DNA from: Eikenella halliae
GTDB lineage: Bacteria > Pseudomonadota > Gammaproteobacteria > Burkholderiales > Neisseriaceae
DNA: 12,606 nt
Assembly (NCBI RefSeq): GCF_001648475.1
Contig: NZ_LXSQ01000026.1
Span: 1 to 12,606 of the forward strand
Direction of reading: 5' to 3'
Part shown: one piece after another, positions 5,486-12,293 of the stretch
How the letters are laid out: each line of letters begins with the position of its first letter
Numbering within the stretch: position 1 is the first letter of the stretch
Notes under the pieces: model-generated
The model's database searches: none
Told to the model about the DNA's origin: nothing
The model's input: the letters and a program-made list of their open reading frames with translations, nothing else
Position numbers and translations under genes: made by a program

Positions 5486-6025
5486 CTACTCTTGCGCTGC
5501 TGTGCCGGAAATATCCACGGTAACGCGGCGGTCGGGCTGCAGGCAGGCTTTCAGAGCCGCAGTGGCGCGAGTGCCGGTACAAGTCGTGGTAACCGGCTGG
5601 CTTTCACCGGCGCTGGCCACGCTGATGGGGGCTTGCACGCCTTTGCCCTGCAGATAGTCTTTTACTGTTTGGGCACGCCGCAGGCCGAGGTTGTAGTTGT
5701 ATTGCTCGCTGCCGAGGCGGTCGGTGTGGCCGGTGAGGGTAATGCTGTCGATATGAGCTTGACGGCTAACGAGGTTTTCGGCCAAGCGGTCGAGGGTAGC
5801 TTTGCCTTCGGGCAACATATCGGCGGCATCCGATTGGTTGAAACGGAATAGGGCGTCAGCCGAGAGGTTGATGCGCTCACTTTTAACTATCGGGTCTTCC
5901 ACAACGGGTTGCTCAACTGGTGCTTCTTCGGCACACCAGCGGTGGTGTACGTCGCGGGCGGCGGCTTGGCTGCTCAAACCAGCAGCCAAAGCGGTGAGGA
6001 GGAGGGTTTTTGTAATCTGATTCAT
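5486..6025 (-). CDS. Secreted OmpA/RmpM-like peptidoglycan-binding protein
   Basis: The protein should be exported to the periplasm and tether outer-membrane proteins to peptidoglycan. It has a Sec signal peptide (MNQITKTLLLTALAAGLSSQ, cleavage near residue 23) and a short Glu/Pro/Val-rich linker. An OmpA-C domain spans about residues 50-175. Its core GHTDRLGSEQYNYNLGLRRA carries Asp102 and Arg117, spaced as in the diaminopimelate-binding pair of OmpA. Cys149 and Cys161 have the 12-residue spacing of the OmpA disulfide. With 179 residues and no beta-barrel it resembles neisserial RmpM but has a shorter N-terminal part; Cys31 is unpaired and does not form a lipobox. The ATG at 6025 is chosen because AAGGA precedes it by 9 nt; a TTG at 6034 sits on that site. 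No promoter is evident in the 76-bp gap upstream. Confidence 0.9.
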   Translation of the reverse strand: MNQITKTLLLTALAAGLSSQAAARDVHHRWCAEEAPVEQPVVEDPIVKSERINLSADALFRFNQSDAADMLPEGKATLDRLAENLVSRQAHIDSITLTGHTDRLGSEQYNYNLGLRRAQTVKDYLQGKGVQAPISVASAGESQPVTTTCTGTRATAALKACLQPDRRVTVDISGTAAQE

Positions 6026-6044
6026 TGTATTCAATCCTTGTTGG

Positions 6045-6084
6045 GGCTACCTGAAAACAGTTCGTTCCAACTTTTCAGGTAGCC
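6045..6084 (-). terminator. Inverted DUS pair downstream of the autotransporter gene
   Basis: A perfect 13-bp stem pairs 6045-6057 with 6072-6084 around a 14-nt loop. It contains a DUS at 6074-6085 (inverted) and a one-mismatch DUS at 6044-6055. It begins 17 nt past the autotransporter stop and lies 19 nt before the ATG of the OmpA-like gene, so it sits between two genes read in the same direction and may attenuate rather than fully stop transcription. Confidence 0.7.
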
Positions 6085-6101
6085 TTTGCTGCATCAAACG
6101 C

Positions 6102-9100
6102 TTACTTCCAAGTGTATTTGAAACCTACGCTGCCACGATAACCATGGCGGCTGGTGCTGCCAAAGTTGTGTTGGTAGCGGGCATCGCCATACACATAGGC
6201 GTTGTTGGATACGGGCAGCTGGGCACCGAGGCCAACTTCGCCCCAGGTGGCGTTGCGTTTCTCGCGCACATTGTCTTCACCAATATCTACGCCGTGCGGC
6301 TGGATAAAGTCGTGCCATACGTTGGCCACGGCATAGAAGGTGTTGGTGCGCAGGCTGCGGCTGGGGCCGTTGTAGGCCAAGCGGGCACCGAGGCGGCCGC
6401 GCAAGCTGTGCTGCTTGTCTTGGCTAACTTGTCGTATACCGTCGTTGAAATCTTTGAGACCAACGTATTGGTATACCAGTTGTGCCTGCGGCTCAATCAG
6501 CCAGCCACCTTGGTTATCGGCATGGCTGCCTAAGGCAAACGGACGGCCAACTTCGGCAGAAAGGGCAGCGCCCCAGCCGTTTTGTTTCACGCTGGCACTG
6601 TCGCGATCTTGGTATTTATTACGCAACCAGCTCAGCTGGCCTACCAAGTCGAAGTAGCTGCCGTTAGCGGCATAGTAGGTGTTGCTCAAGCCGAGGCTAA
6701 CTGCATCGGTAGTGCCTTTACCGCTGTAGTGGTCAGGGCTGATGCTGCCGTTTACAGCACGATAGCGGTCGAAGAAATCGGTACTGGCTCGGGTGTAGGC
6801 CAGGTAGCCGCCGGTGAGGCGGTGGCCGCCTTTATCGTTGCGGTGAACAGCGAAGTCGTGGCCAATCTGGAAGCCGCCTATTTTGGTTTCAAAATTGAAG
6901 CGTTCTTTGCCATTACTATCGAGGCGGCTGCCTAGGAGGCGGGTCCAAGTTTGGCCTTTGGCTTGTTCGCCGCAACGGGCGCAATCATCCCAAGCCAGGG
7001 TTTGGTTCTCGCCGCGGCGCTCGTGCAGGGTGCCGATGGTGTGGTGGCCAATTTCTTGGTTCACTTGCGGCATCAGCACATAGCCTGCCACGGCAGGGGC
7101 GTAAATGTAGGCGGACGGTCCGGCATTAGGGTCGGCAAACAGCGTCCAGGCATACACGTTTTTACCACCGGCAGTGCTCTTCAATACAAGCTGGGCTTGT
7201 CCGGCATTGGTGGTATTGGCCGTACCGGTGAAGATGGCATTGCCGTCCGGCTGACCTTCTTGCTGACCAGGGGCATTGGCACTCGGGACTTCTACAGTAA
7301 CCACGTCGGACGAGAATTGCTGGGCATTGGTTTTGCGGATGTTACCGATGATGCCGTTCGGCGTGCTAACCACGGTAGTGCCGCTAGCGGTGCCTTTAAC
7401 GATCAGGTGATCAGAATCTTTGTCGGTATCGCTGTTCCACAGGGTGTTCACCACCAATTTACCGTTATTGCCGGTGTAGTCGCCGTTTACGGTGATGGTT
7501 TTGTAGTTGCCCACAGCAGCGGTAGCCGGTGTAGCAAAGGCTACGGTACCGGCGTTATCCAGGCTGGTTACGGTGGAATTGCCGGTATTGTTCCAAGTGG
7601 TGCCGTTAGCCAGCTCCACAGAGGAAGTACCTGCCGCCAGCGACATCACACCATTCAGCACCGCGCCATTAGTGGCAACGAGTGAGTTGGTGCCAGCAAC
7701 TGAATTGAATACATTGGTGGTGCCGGTTACCGTTCCGCCCTTAACGTTGATGGTGTTGTTGCCAGCATTGGCTCGCAAAGCATCACCATTGGCTTTAACC
7801 GTTGCGTTGTTCAGGTTGGCCGTGCCGTTATTCAGCGTTTGTACGGCAACGCTGTTGGCGCCATTCAGATTCAGGCTACCTGAATAGTCCACTGTGCCAC
7901 TGTTTTGCGCGGTGTATCCGGTTACACCAGTTGCGCTGGTGGTGGTGTTCAGCTCGGAAACCAGTTTGGTGGTGTTATCACTGGCGCTACCTGCAATCAG
8001 TTGATTCTCCAAACCATAGCTTTTGCCATCTGCCTTACCGATGGTGGCACCAGTGGCACTGTCAGCAACGGTTGCCGTTCCCTTCAGATTGCCGGTTGCA
8101 CCGCCGGATACCAGCGCAACAGTTGCGCCGTTTCCAGTGAGGTTGAACGTACCATTATTTACTGTGATGGTGGATGCTTTGTTGGCATTGGCATCTTTGC
8201 CGTTGCTGGCCAGGATGACGGCATTTTTACCGGAAGCGGTTACGTTCAAACCTGCCGCATTAATGGTGCCGCCTGCTTCCGCACGGAATAGAGTGGAGTT
8301 TTCAGTAGTGATATCGGTGTTATTAGCCAAAGCCGCTACATTGGCGGTAGCTGAACCACCGTGAATATAGTAGGCGATTTGATTTTTTGCGTTGTTGGCG
8401 TCATCGAACACGGTTGTCATGTTCGAATTCACGTCCATCGCTGAGTTGCCGCGCGCATGGGCACCGATTACATTATCGCCTTTCAGCGTCAACGTACCAT
8501 CCACCACCACATCAGCCTTACCTGTGCCTCGTCCTTCAGCATAGATGCCGTAGTTACGGGTAGCAGTGTTGGCACTGGTTTCTTCCACGATAATTTTGCT
8601 GCTGGCAGTATTGGTAATCTTGGCCGTATGCCCAGCTTCGGCCACAATATTCTCACCCACAGCATTGGTGCCGCTCACATTAATTGTGCCGGCATTAGTG
8701 ATTTGTGCAGCCCCGGAATTTTGTGCTTGAACACCGATATTCTGCTTCGGCTGACCGCCTGCTACCGTAGCATTGCCCAGTACATTAATGACACTGTTCG
8801 CACCCAAATTAACCGTAGTCGAGGCATTGCCATTACTTGCCCTAACAGCGGTTGCACCTTGGGTTTCCTTACCGATGGTAATAGTGCCATCGTGATTTAC
8901 GGTAGCATTATTGCCTCTCACCAAGATACCAACCTGATCGGAGGTGTTGCCGATTAAGGTAGTGGGCGCGTTCTTGCTATATTGTGCGGTACGACCGATG
9001 AAAATTTCGCTGCCGGCTTCGCCCGTAAACGTACCATTATCTTCCACACGTACGCCATGTACAGGATTATTCGGCGTGTGATTCACCGCAACGTTAATAA

Positions 9101-10586
9101 CACCACCGGCCTGGTTTACAGCTGTGGCATTATTGTTTACCCGAATACCGTAGTTATTGAAATTTAGGTTGGGATAAGTGAAGCCGGCAACGTTGATGAT
9201 ACCGTCGTTTTTGAAAACGCCATTATTAGTAGCATTAACTGTTGTCCCTTCAACATAAACATCGTTTTTATTGGCCTGACCGGCTTTACTGGTATCAAAA
9301 TTATCAGAAGCGTAATAGCCGCCAGAAATCACACCGTGGTTTTCACCAACACTGCCCGCACCACGCACAACTAAGCTGCTGAAAACGCCAGACAAATTGG
9401 CACCTTCTTCAATAACGGCCTTACCGCCTTCTTCAGCCAGCATACCGCCGCCGGTATTTTGTCCGGTACGATGGTCGATTTGACCACCATTCTTCAATGT
9501 AGCAGTTGAGCCGCTGCCGGTAGCAGCCAAAACCCAAAGTTCTTTGGTAGGCAGTAACGAATCCGGAGTGGGTGTAATGGGGTTAGGTTGCTCAAACTTA
9601 TAATTTTGCGTTTTAGCAGCCTCATTGAACCAGCGATCATAAGCCGCCTGTTGGGTTTCGCCGGGGTTAGCAAAACCTGGCGTGCCGATAGCCGGTTTCA
9701 ACACATTGTTGTTGTAATTAATCAGATCTTGCACCGTGTCGAGCCGATGGAAGCTGCCATCCATGAAGGTAACTGTTTTCGGCTGGAACAAAGCCTGGGT
9801 AATAGATAATTTATCGGATGCAACCACATTTTGCTCAAACCGGATGCGGTTTTTAGAAGTCCATTCCGCCGAAGCGCCGTTTTCAGCCTGCACCATACGC
9901 GTATCTTTTGCAGGCATTGGCGTGGCCGTACGGTTGGTGGCAACAGTATTATCTACTATAGCAGCATTGGGATCGCCCAAAGAGGCAATGATTTTGCTGC
10001 CACTGCCGGTGGCAGTGCCGATGCGCATATCCACATAAACATCATTCCCTGTCGCCACGATGCTATCGATGTCCAACGCAGATATAAAGCCAATATTATT
10101 GTATACGTTAACAGTTTGATTACTGCCGCTGATTGGGTCGGTAACAGTACGGGTTTCGCCTTTTTGGTTGGGGTTCACACGCTGCAAATCACCCAACTGC
10201 TGGAGAATAGCTGGCTCGGTAAACAAATTGCGCAGCTTGCCGGCTCGGAACGAGCTGCCTGCTGATGTGATTTTGTTGATGTCTGGGGTGGTTACAGTAA
10301 CGGTATCACCATTATTAGCCAAAGCCTGACCAACCTTGCGGTCATTAACGGTTGCGCTAAATGTGCCCATATCGCAGCTGCCTCCGCTGGCTACGGTGCT
10401 ACCATTGCCGCAGGTAGAAGCCGCGGCTGGCAAAGCAGATACACCCATGCCAATCACCGCAGCAGAAGCCAGCAGTTTGGCGGCAGAATTACTGGAAGAC
10501 TTTTTCCGGCTAGCGCGCTCCAATTCCGAGCACACCACCCAGGTGCCGCGCTCTTCAGAGTACACGATATTATAAATTTTATTCAT
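6102..10586 (-). CDS. Large type Va autotransporter (ESPR signal, beta-helical passenger, C-terminal barrel)
   Basis: This is a surface-exposed or secreted protein of 1494 residues. It opens with an extended signal peptide region (MNKIYNIVYSEERGTWVVCS, then a Lys/Arg/Ser-rich stretch) and a hydrophobic signal core ending near ALPAAA (residue 57). The passenger, about 58-1190, is rich in Asn, Gly, Thr and Ala, with many short strand-turn repeats of the type GTINVSG and NNGTANLNNAT, typical of a pertactin-like beta-helix. The last 280 or so residues form the autotransporter barrel, with alternating aromatic strands such as GHDFAVHR and YVYGDARYQHNFG. The C-terminus is YTWK, one residue past the usual terminal aromatic. 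Cysteines occur in two close pairs, 59/71 and 1202/1205, plus Cys19. AAGGAG (10595-10600) lies 8 nt before the ATG. I see no protease motif; adhesin or aggregation factor is likely but unproven. Confidence 0.93.
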   Translation of the reverse strand: MNKIYNIVYSEERGTWVVCSELERASRKKSSSNSAAKLLASAAVIGMGVSALPAAASTCGNGSTVASGGSCDMGTFSATVNDRKVGQALANNGDTVTVTTPDINKITSAGSSFRAGKLRNLFTEPAILQQLGDLQRVNPNQKGETRTVTDPISGSNQTVNVYNNIGFISALDIDSIVATGNDVYVDMRIGTATGSGSKIIASLGDPNAAIVDNTVATNRTATPMPAKDTRMVQAENGASAEWTSKNRIRFEQNVVASDKLSITQALFQPKTVTFMDGSFHRLDTVQDLINYNNNVLKPAIGTPGFANPGETQQAAYDRWFNEAAKTQNYKFEQPNPITPTPDSLLPTKELWVLAATGSGSTATLKNGGQIDHRTGQNTGGGMLAEEGGKAVIEEGANLSGVFSSLVVRGAGSVGENHGVISGGYYASDNFDTSKAGQANKNDVYVEGTTVNATNNGVFKNDGIINVAGFTYPNLNFNNYGIRVNNNATAVNQAGGVINVAVNHTPNNPVHGVRVEDNGTFTGEAGSEIFIGRTAQYSKNAPTTLIGNTSDQVGILVRGNNATVNHDGTITIGKETQGATAVRASNGNASTTVNLGANSVINVLGNATVAGGQPKQNIGVQAQNSGAAQITNAGTINVSGTNAVGENIVAEAGHTAKITNTASSKIIVEETSANTATRNYGIYAEGRGTGKADVVVDGTLTLKGDNVIGAHARGNSAMDVNSNMTTVFDDANNAKNQIAYYIHGGSATANVAALANNTDITTENSTLFRAEAGGTINAAGLNVTASGKNAVILASNGKDANANKASTITVNNGTFNLTGNGATVALVSGGATGNLKGTATVADSATGATIGKADGKSYGLENQLIAGSASDNTTKLVSELNTTTSATGVTGYTAQNSGTVDYSGSLNLNGANSVAVQTLNNGTANLNNATVKANGDALRANAGNNTINVKGGTVTGTTNVFNSVAGTNSLVATNGAVLNGVMSLAAGTSSVELANGTTWNNTGNSTVTSLDNAGTVAFATPATAAVGNYKTITVNGDYTGNNGKLVVNTLWNSDTDKDSDHLIVKGTASGTTVVSTPNGIIGNIRKTNAQQFSSDVVTVEVPSANAPGQQEGQPDGNAIFTGTANTTNAGQAQLVLKSTAGGKNVYAWTLFADPNAGPSAYIYAPAVAGYVLMPQVNQEIGHHTIGTLHERRGENQTLAWDDCARCGEQAKGQTWTRLLGSRLDSNGKERFNFETKIGGFQIGHDFAVHRNDKGGHRLTGGYLAYTRASTDFFDRYRAVNGSISPDHYSGKGTTDAVSLGLSNTYYAANGSYFDLVGQLSWLRNKYQDRDSASVKQNGWGAALSAEVGRPFALGSHADNQGGWLIEPQAQLVYQYVGLKDFNDGIRQVSQDKQHSLRGRLGARLAYNGPSRSLRTNTFYAVANVWHDFIQPHGVDIGEDNVREKRNATWGEVGLGAQLPVSNNAYVYGDARYQHNFGSTSRHGYRGSVGFKYTWK
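7873..7884. repeat. Perfect DUS inside the autotransporter gene
   Basis: A 12/12 AGGCTACCTGAA lies within the passenger coding region, where its reverse complement is read in frame as part of DYSGSLN. It is a single copy, not an inverted pair, so it can serve DNA uptake but not termination. Confidence 0.9.
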
Positions 10587-10672
10587 TAAATTAACTCCTT
10601 AAAGTGCAAATATGCTGATACATTCAAGCAAGCATCAAATGTTCAGATACCATTCCGCAAAAAAAGGGGCGG

Positions 10673-10681
10673 ATTCTAGCA
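10673..10681 (-). promoter_or_regulatory. Candidate extended -10 promoter of the autotransporter gene
   Basis: On the minus strand TGC is followed directly by TAGAAT (10673-10678), an extended -10 element; no good -35 box is found at 16-18 bp. Transcription would begin near 10666, in or beside a run of seven T (10659-10665) flanked by CCGC and GCGG. The leader would be about 80 nt. The rest of the 336-bp divergent region to coaBC holds a DUS hairpin and a poor rightward promoter candidate (TTGACA 10699-10704, GATAAT 10724-10729, spacer 19). Confidence 0.45.
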
Positions 10682-10825
10682 CAAACAAACAGAATGGCTT
10701 GACATAAACTTACCACCAATAAAGATAATTGATGGGTAAGATACAAAACGGCAATACAGCACATCTTATTGAACTGATTGCTCTAAATGAACAGTATTCC
10801 CCCTATTGCCTATGCACGGTAACCA

Positions 10826-10865
10826 GTTTCAGGTAGCCTTTCCCCATCCGAAGGCTACCTGAAAC
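10826..10865. repeat. Inverted DUS pair in the region upstream of coaBC
   Basis: A perfect 15-bp stem pairs 10826-10840 with 10851-10865 around a 10-nt loop, built from DUS copies at 10828-10839 (inverted) and 10852-10863. The DUS here are in the opposite relative order (reverse copy first) from the pairs after luxS and ybcJ. Both neighbouring genes point away from it, so it ends neither. It ends 57 bp before the coaBC ATG and may insulate coaBC from transcription arriving from the left. Confidence 0.75.
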
Positions 10866-10922
10866 ACCTCGCTCAGCTCTGTGTTACCATAGCGCCCATC
10901 TTTTCACATCACGCCATACACC

Positions 10923-12107
10923 ATGCCCAAACACATCCTGCTCGGCATCAGTGGCGGCATTGCCGCCTACAAATCCTGCGAACTCGTGCGCCTGCTCAGA
11001 AAACAGGGGCACACCGTGAGCGTGGCCATGAGCCGCGCCGCTGCCGGTTTCGTGTCCCCGCAAACCTTCCAAGCCCTGAGCGGGCGCACCGTGTGGACGG
11101 ACGATACTGCCGACTCCGCCGACGGCATGGCGCACATCCGCCTCAGCCGCGAGGCCGACGTATTCCTCATCGCCCCCGCCAGCGCCAACACCTTAGCCAA
11201 AATCGCCCACGGCATGGCCGATAACCTGCTCTCCACCCTGGCCGCCGCCCGCGCCTGCCCGCTGGCCGTTGCCCCCGCCATGAACGTGGAAATGTGGCGC
11301 AACCCGGCCAACCTGCGCAACATCGCCCAACTGCAGGCCGACGGCATCACCGTATTCGGTCCGGCCAGCGGCAGCCAAGCCTGCGGCGAAACCGGCGAAG
11401 GCCGCATGCTCGAAGCCGCCGAATTGGCCGAACTGCTGCCCGATTTGTGGACGCCCAAACTGCTCGCCGGCAAACGCGTGCTGCTCACGGCCGGCGCCAC
11501 CTTTGAAGCCATCGACCCCGTGCGCGGCATCACCAACCTGTCCAGCGGCCGTATGGGTGTGGCGCTGGCGCAGGCCTGCCGCGCCGCCGGGGCAGAAGTG
11601 GTGCTGGTGGCCGGGCAGCTTCAGGTAGCCCCGCCAGCTGGGGTGGCCGTACACCATGCCCACAGCGCGCGTGAAATGCACGAAGCCGTGATGCGGGAGG
11701 CAGGCAGCTGCGATGTATTCATCAGCGTGGCCGCCGTGGCCGACTACCATGTGGCCAACCGCAGCGCCGAAAAGCTGAAAAAAGACGGCAGCGGCACGCC
11801 GCCCGTTATCGAATTGGCCGAAAACCCCGACATCCTCGCCGCCGTGGCGGCTCTGCCCAACGCGCCCTTCTGCGTGGGTTTTGCCGCCGAAAGCCACAAC
11901 GTGCTCGAACACGCTCGCGCCAAACGGCTGCGCAAAGGTGTACCGCTGATCGTGGCCAATCACGCCGTCAGCGCCATGGGCAGCGGCAACAACCAAGTCA
12001 CGCTCATCAGCGATTCAGCCGAAACTGCGCTGCCGGAAATGGGCAAACGCGATACCGCCGATGCCATCGTGGCCGAAATCGCCCGCCTGCTGGAAAAGGC
12101 TACCTGA
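10923..12107 (+). CDS. coaBC: Bifunctional phosphopantothenoylcysteine synthetase/decarboxylase
   Basis: CoaBC carries out two consecutive cytoplasmic steps of coenzyme A synthesis: CTP-dependent joining of 4'-phosphopantothenate with cysteine, then FMN-dependent decarboxylation to 4'-phosphopantetheine. The 394-residue length is normal. The N-terminal CoaC half shows GISGGIAAYK, catalytic His71 in HIRLSREAD, the FMN motif APASANTLAKIAHGMADN, PAMNVEMW (118-125) and active-site Cys154 in GSQACGETGEGRM. The C-terminal CoaB half begins near residue 180 with GATFEAIDPVRGITNLSSGR, followed by AAVADY and the lysine-rich KLKKDG. All key residues appear present. The ATG at 10923 gives the expected MPKHILLGISGG start, but no Shine-Dalgarno sequence precedes it. 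The final codons and stop are formed by a DUS. The gene appears monocistronic here. Confidence 0.97.
   Translation: MPKHILLGISGGIAAYKSCELVRLLRKQGHTVSVAMSRAAAGFVSPQTFQALSGRTVWTDDTADSADGMAHIRLSREADVFLIAPASANTLAKIAHGMADNLLSTLAAARACPLAVAPAMNVEMWRNPANLRNIAQLQADGITVFGPASGSQACGETGEGRMLEAAELAELLPDLWTPKLLAGKRVLLTAGATFEAIDPVRGITNLSSGRMGVALAQACRAAGAEVVLVAGQLQVAPPAGVAVHHAHSAREMHEAVMREAGSCDVFISVAAVADYHVANRSAEKLKKDGSGTPPVIELAENPDILAAVAALPNAPFCVGFAAESHNVLEHARAKRLRKGVPLIVANHAVSAMGSGNNQVTLISDSAETALPEMGKRDTADAIVAEIARLLEKAT
11620..11631. repeat. One-mismatch DUS inside coaBC
   Basis: TTCAGGTAGCCC matches the inverted DUS at 11 of 12 positions and is read in frame within QLQVAPP, in the CoaB half. It may be a degenerate uptake site or chance. 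Confidence 0.5.
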
Positions 12108-12108
12108 A
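12097..12108. repeat. Perfect DUS forming the coaBC stop codon
   Basis: AGGCTACCTGAA overlaps the end of coaBC so that the last codons (Lys-Ala-Thr) and the TGA stop (12105-12107) come from the DUS. No inverted partner follows before the transposase remnant, so coaBC lacks the usual DUS-pair terminator. Confidence 0.9.
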
Positions 12109-12189
12109 AGCCTGCTCTATGGCTGCGGCGCATTTTGCATACCAAGCCGTGTGCCGCAAACAGTAAGTAAACAGTACAAATTAAGGTGG

Positions 12190-12293
12190 CGTAGGAAATC
12201 GTCGCGTTGTTTACACCACAGGTTGAGAGTGAAGCCTGCAATACCTCAAACGGCGTATCGCCGTTCAAACTGCGGTGCGGCTTCACCGTATTA
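12190..12293 (-). pseudogene. C-terminal remnant of an IS3/IS481-like transposase
   Basis: Translated leftward from 12292 the frame reads NTVKPHRSLNGDTPFEVLQA, the typical end of an rve-type integrase core in IS3 or IS481-family transposases (pattern PHRSLNG-TPFE). Everything upstream is missing: the coding sequence stops at the TA where the IS630 terminal repeat begins (12294). Downstream no stop occurs at the expected place and the frame runs on into antisense coaBC, so the normal 3' end is also damaged; a one-base deletion in the GTGTAAAC stretch could explain it. The exact family and the left boundary are uncertain. Between the coaBC stop and about 12190 nothing else is recognisable. Confidence 0.65.

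Noticed and set aside
6951..8957. Several rightward open frames opposite the autotransporter gene
   Set aside because: They mirror the repetitive Asn/Gly/Thr codons of the passenger on the other strand and lack ribosome binding sites.
11193..11996. Leftward 267-codon open frame opposite coaBC
   Set aside because: It is antisense to a fully conserved essential gene, is Gly/His/Ala-rich and has no start signal.
1078..12108. The many AGGCTACCTGAA copies as a CRISPR array or mobile repeat
   Set aside because: Spacing is irregular, both orientations occur, and the 12-mer matches the Eikenella DNA uptake sequence; no cas genes are present.
11960..12286. Transposase-like leftward frame of 108 codons taken as an intact gene
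   Set aside because: Only the first 20-40 residues resemble a transposase; the rest is antisense coaBC, and the true 5' part is missing at the IS630 junction.
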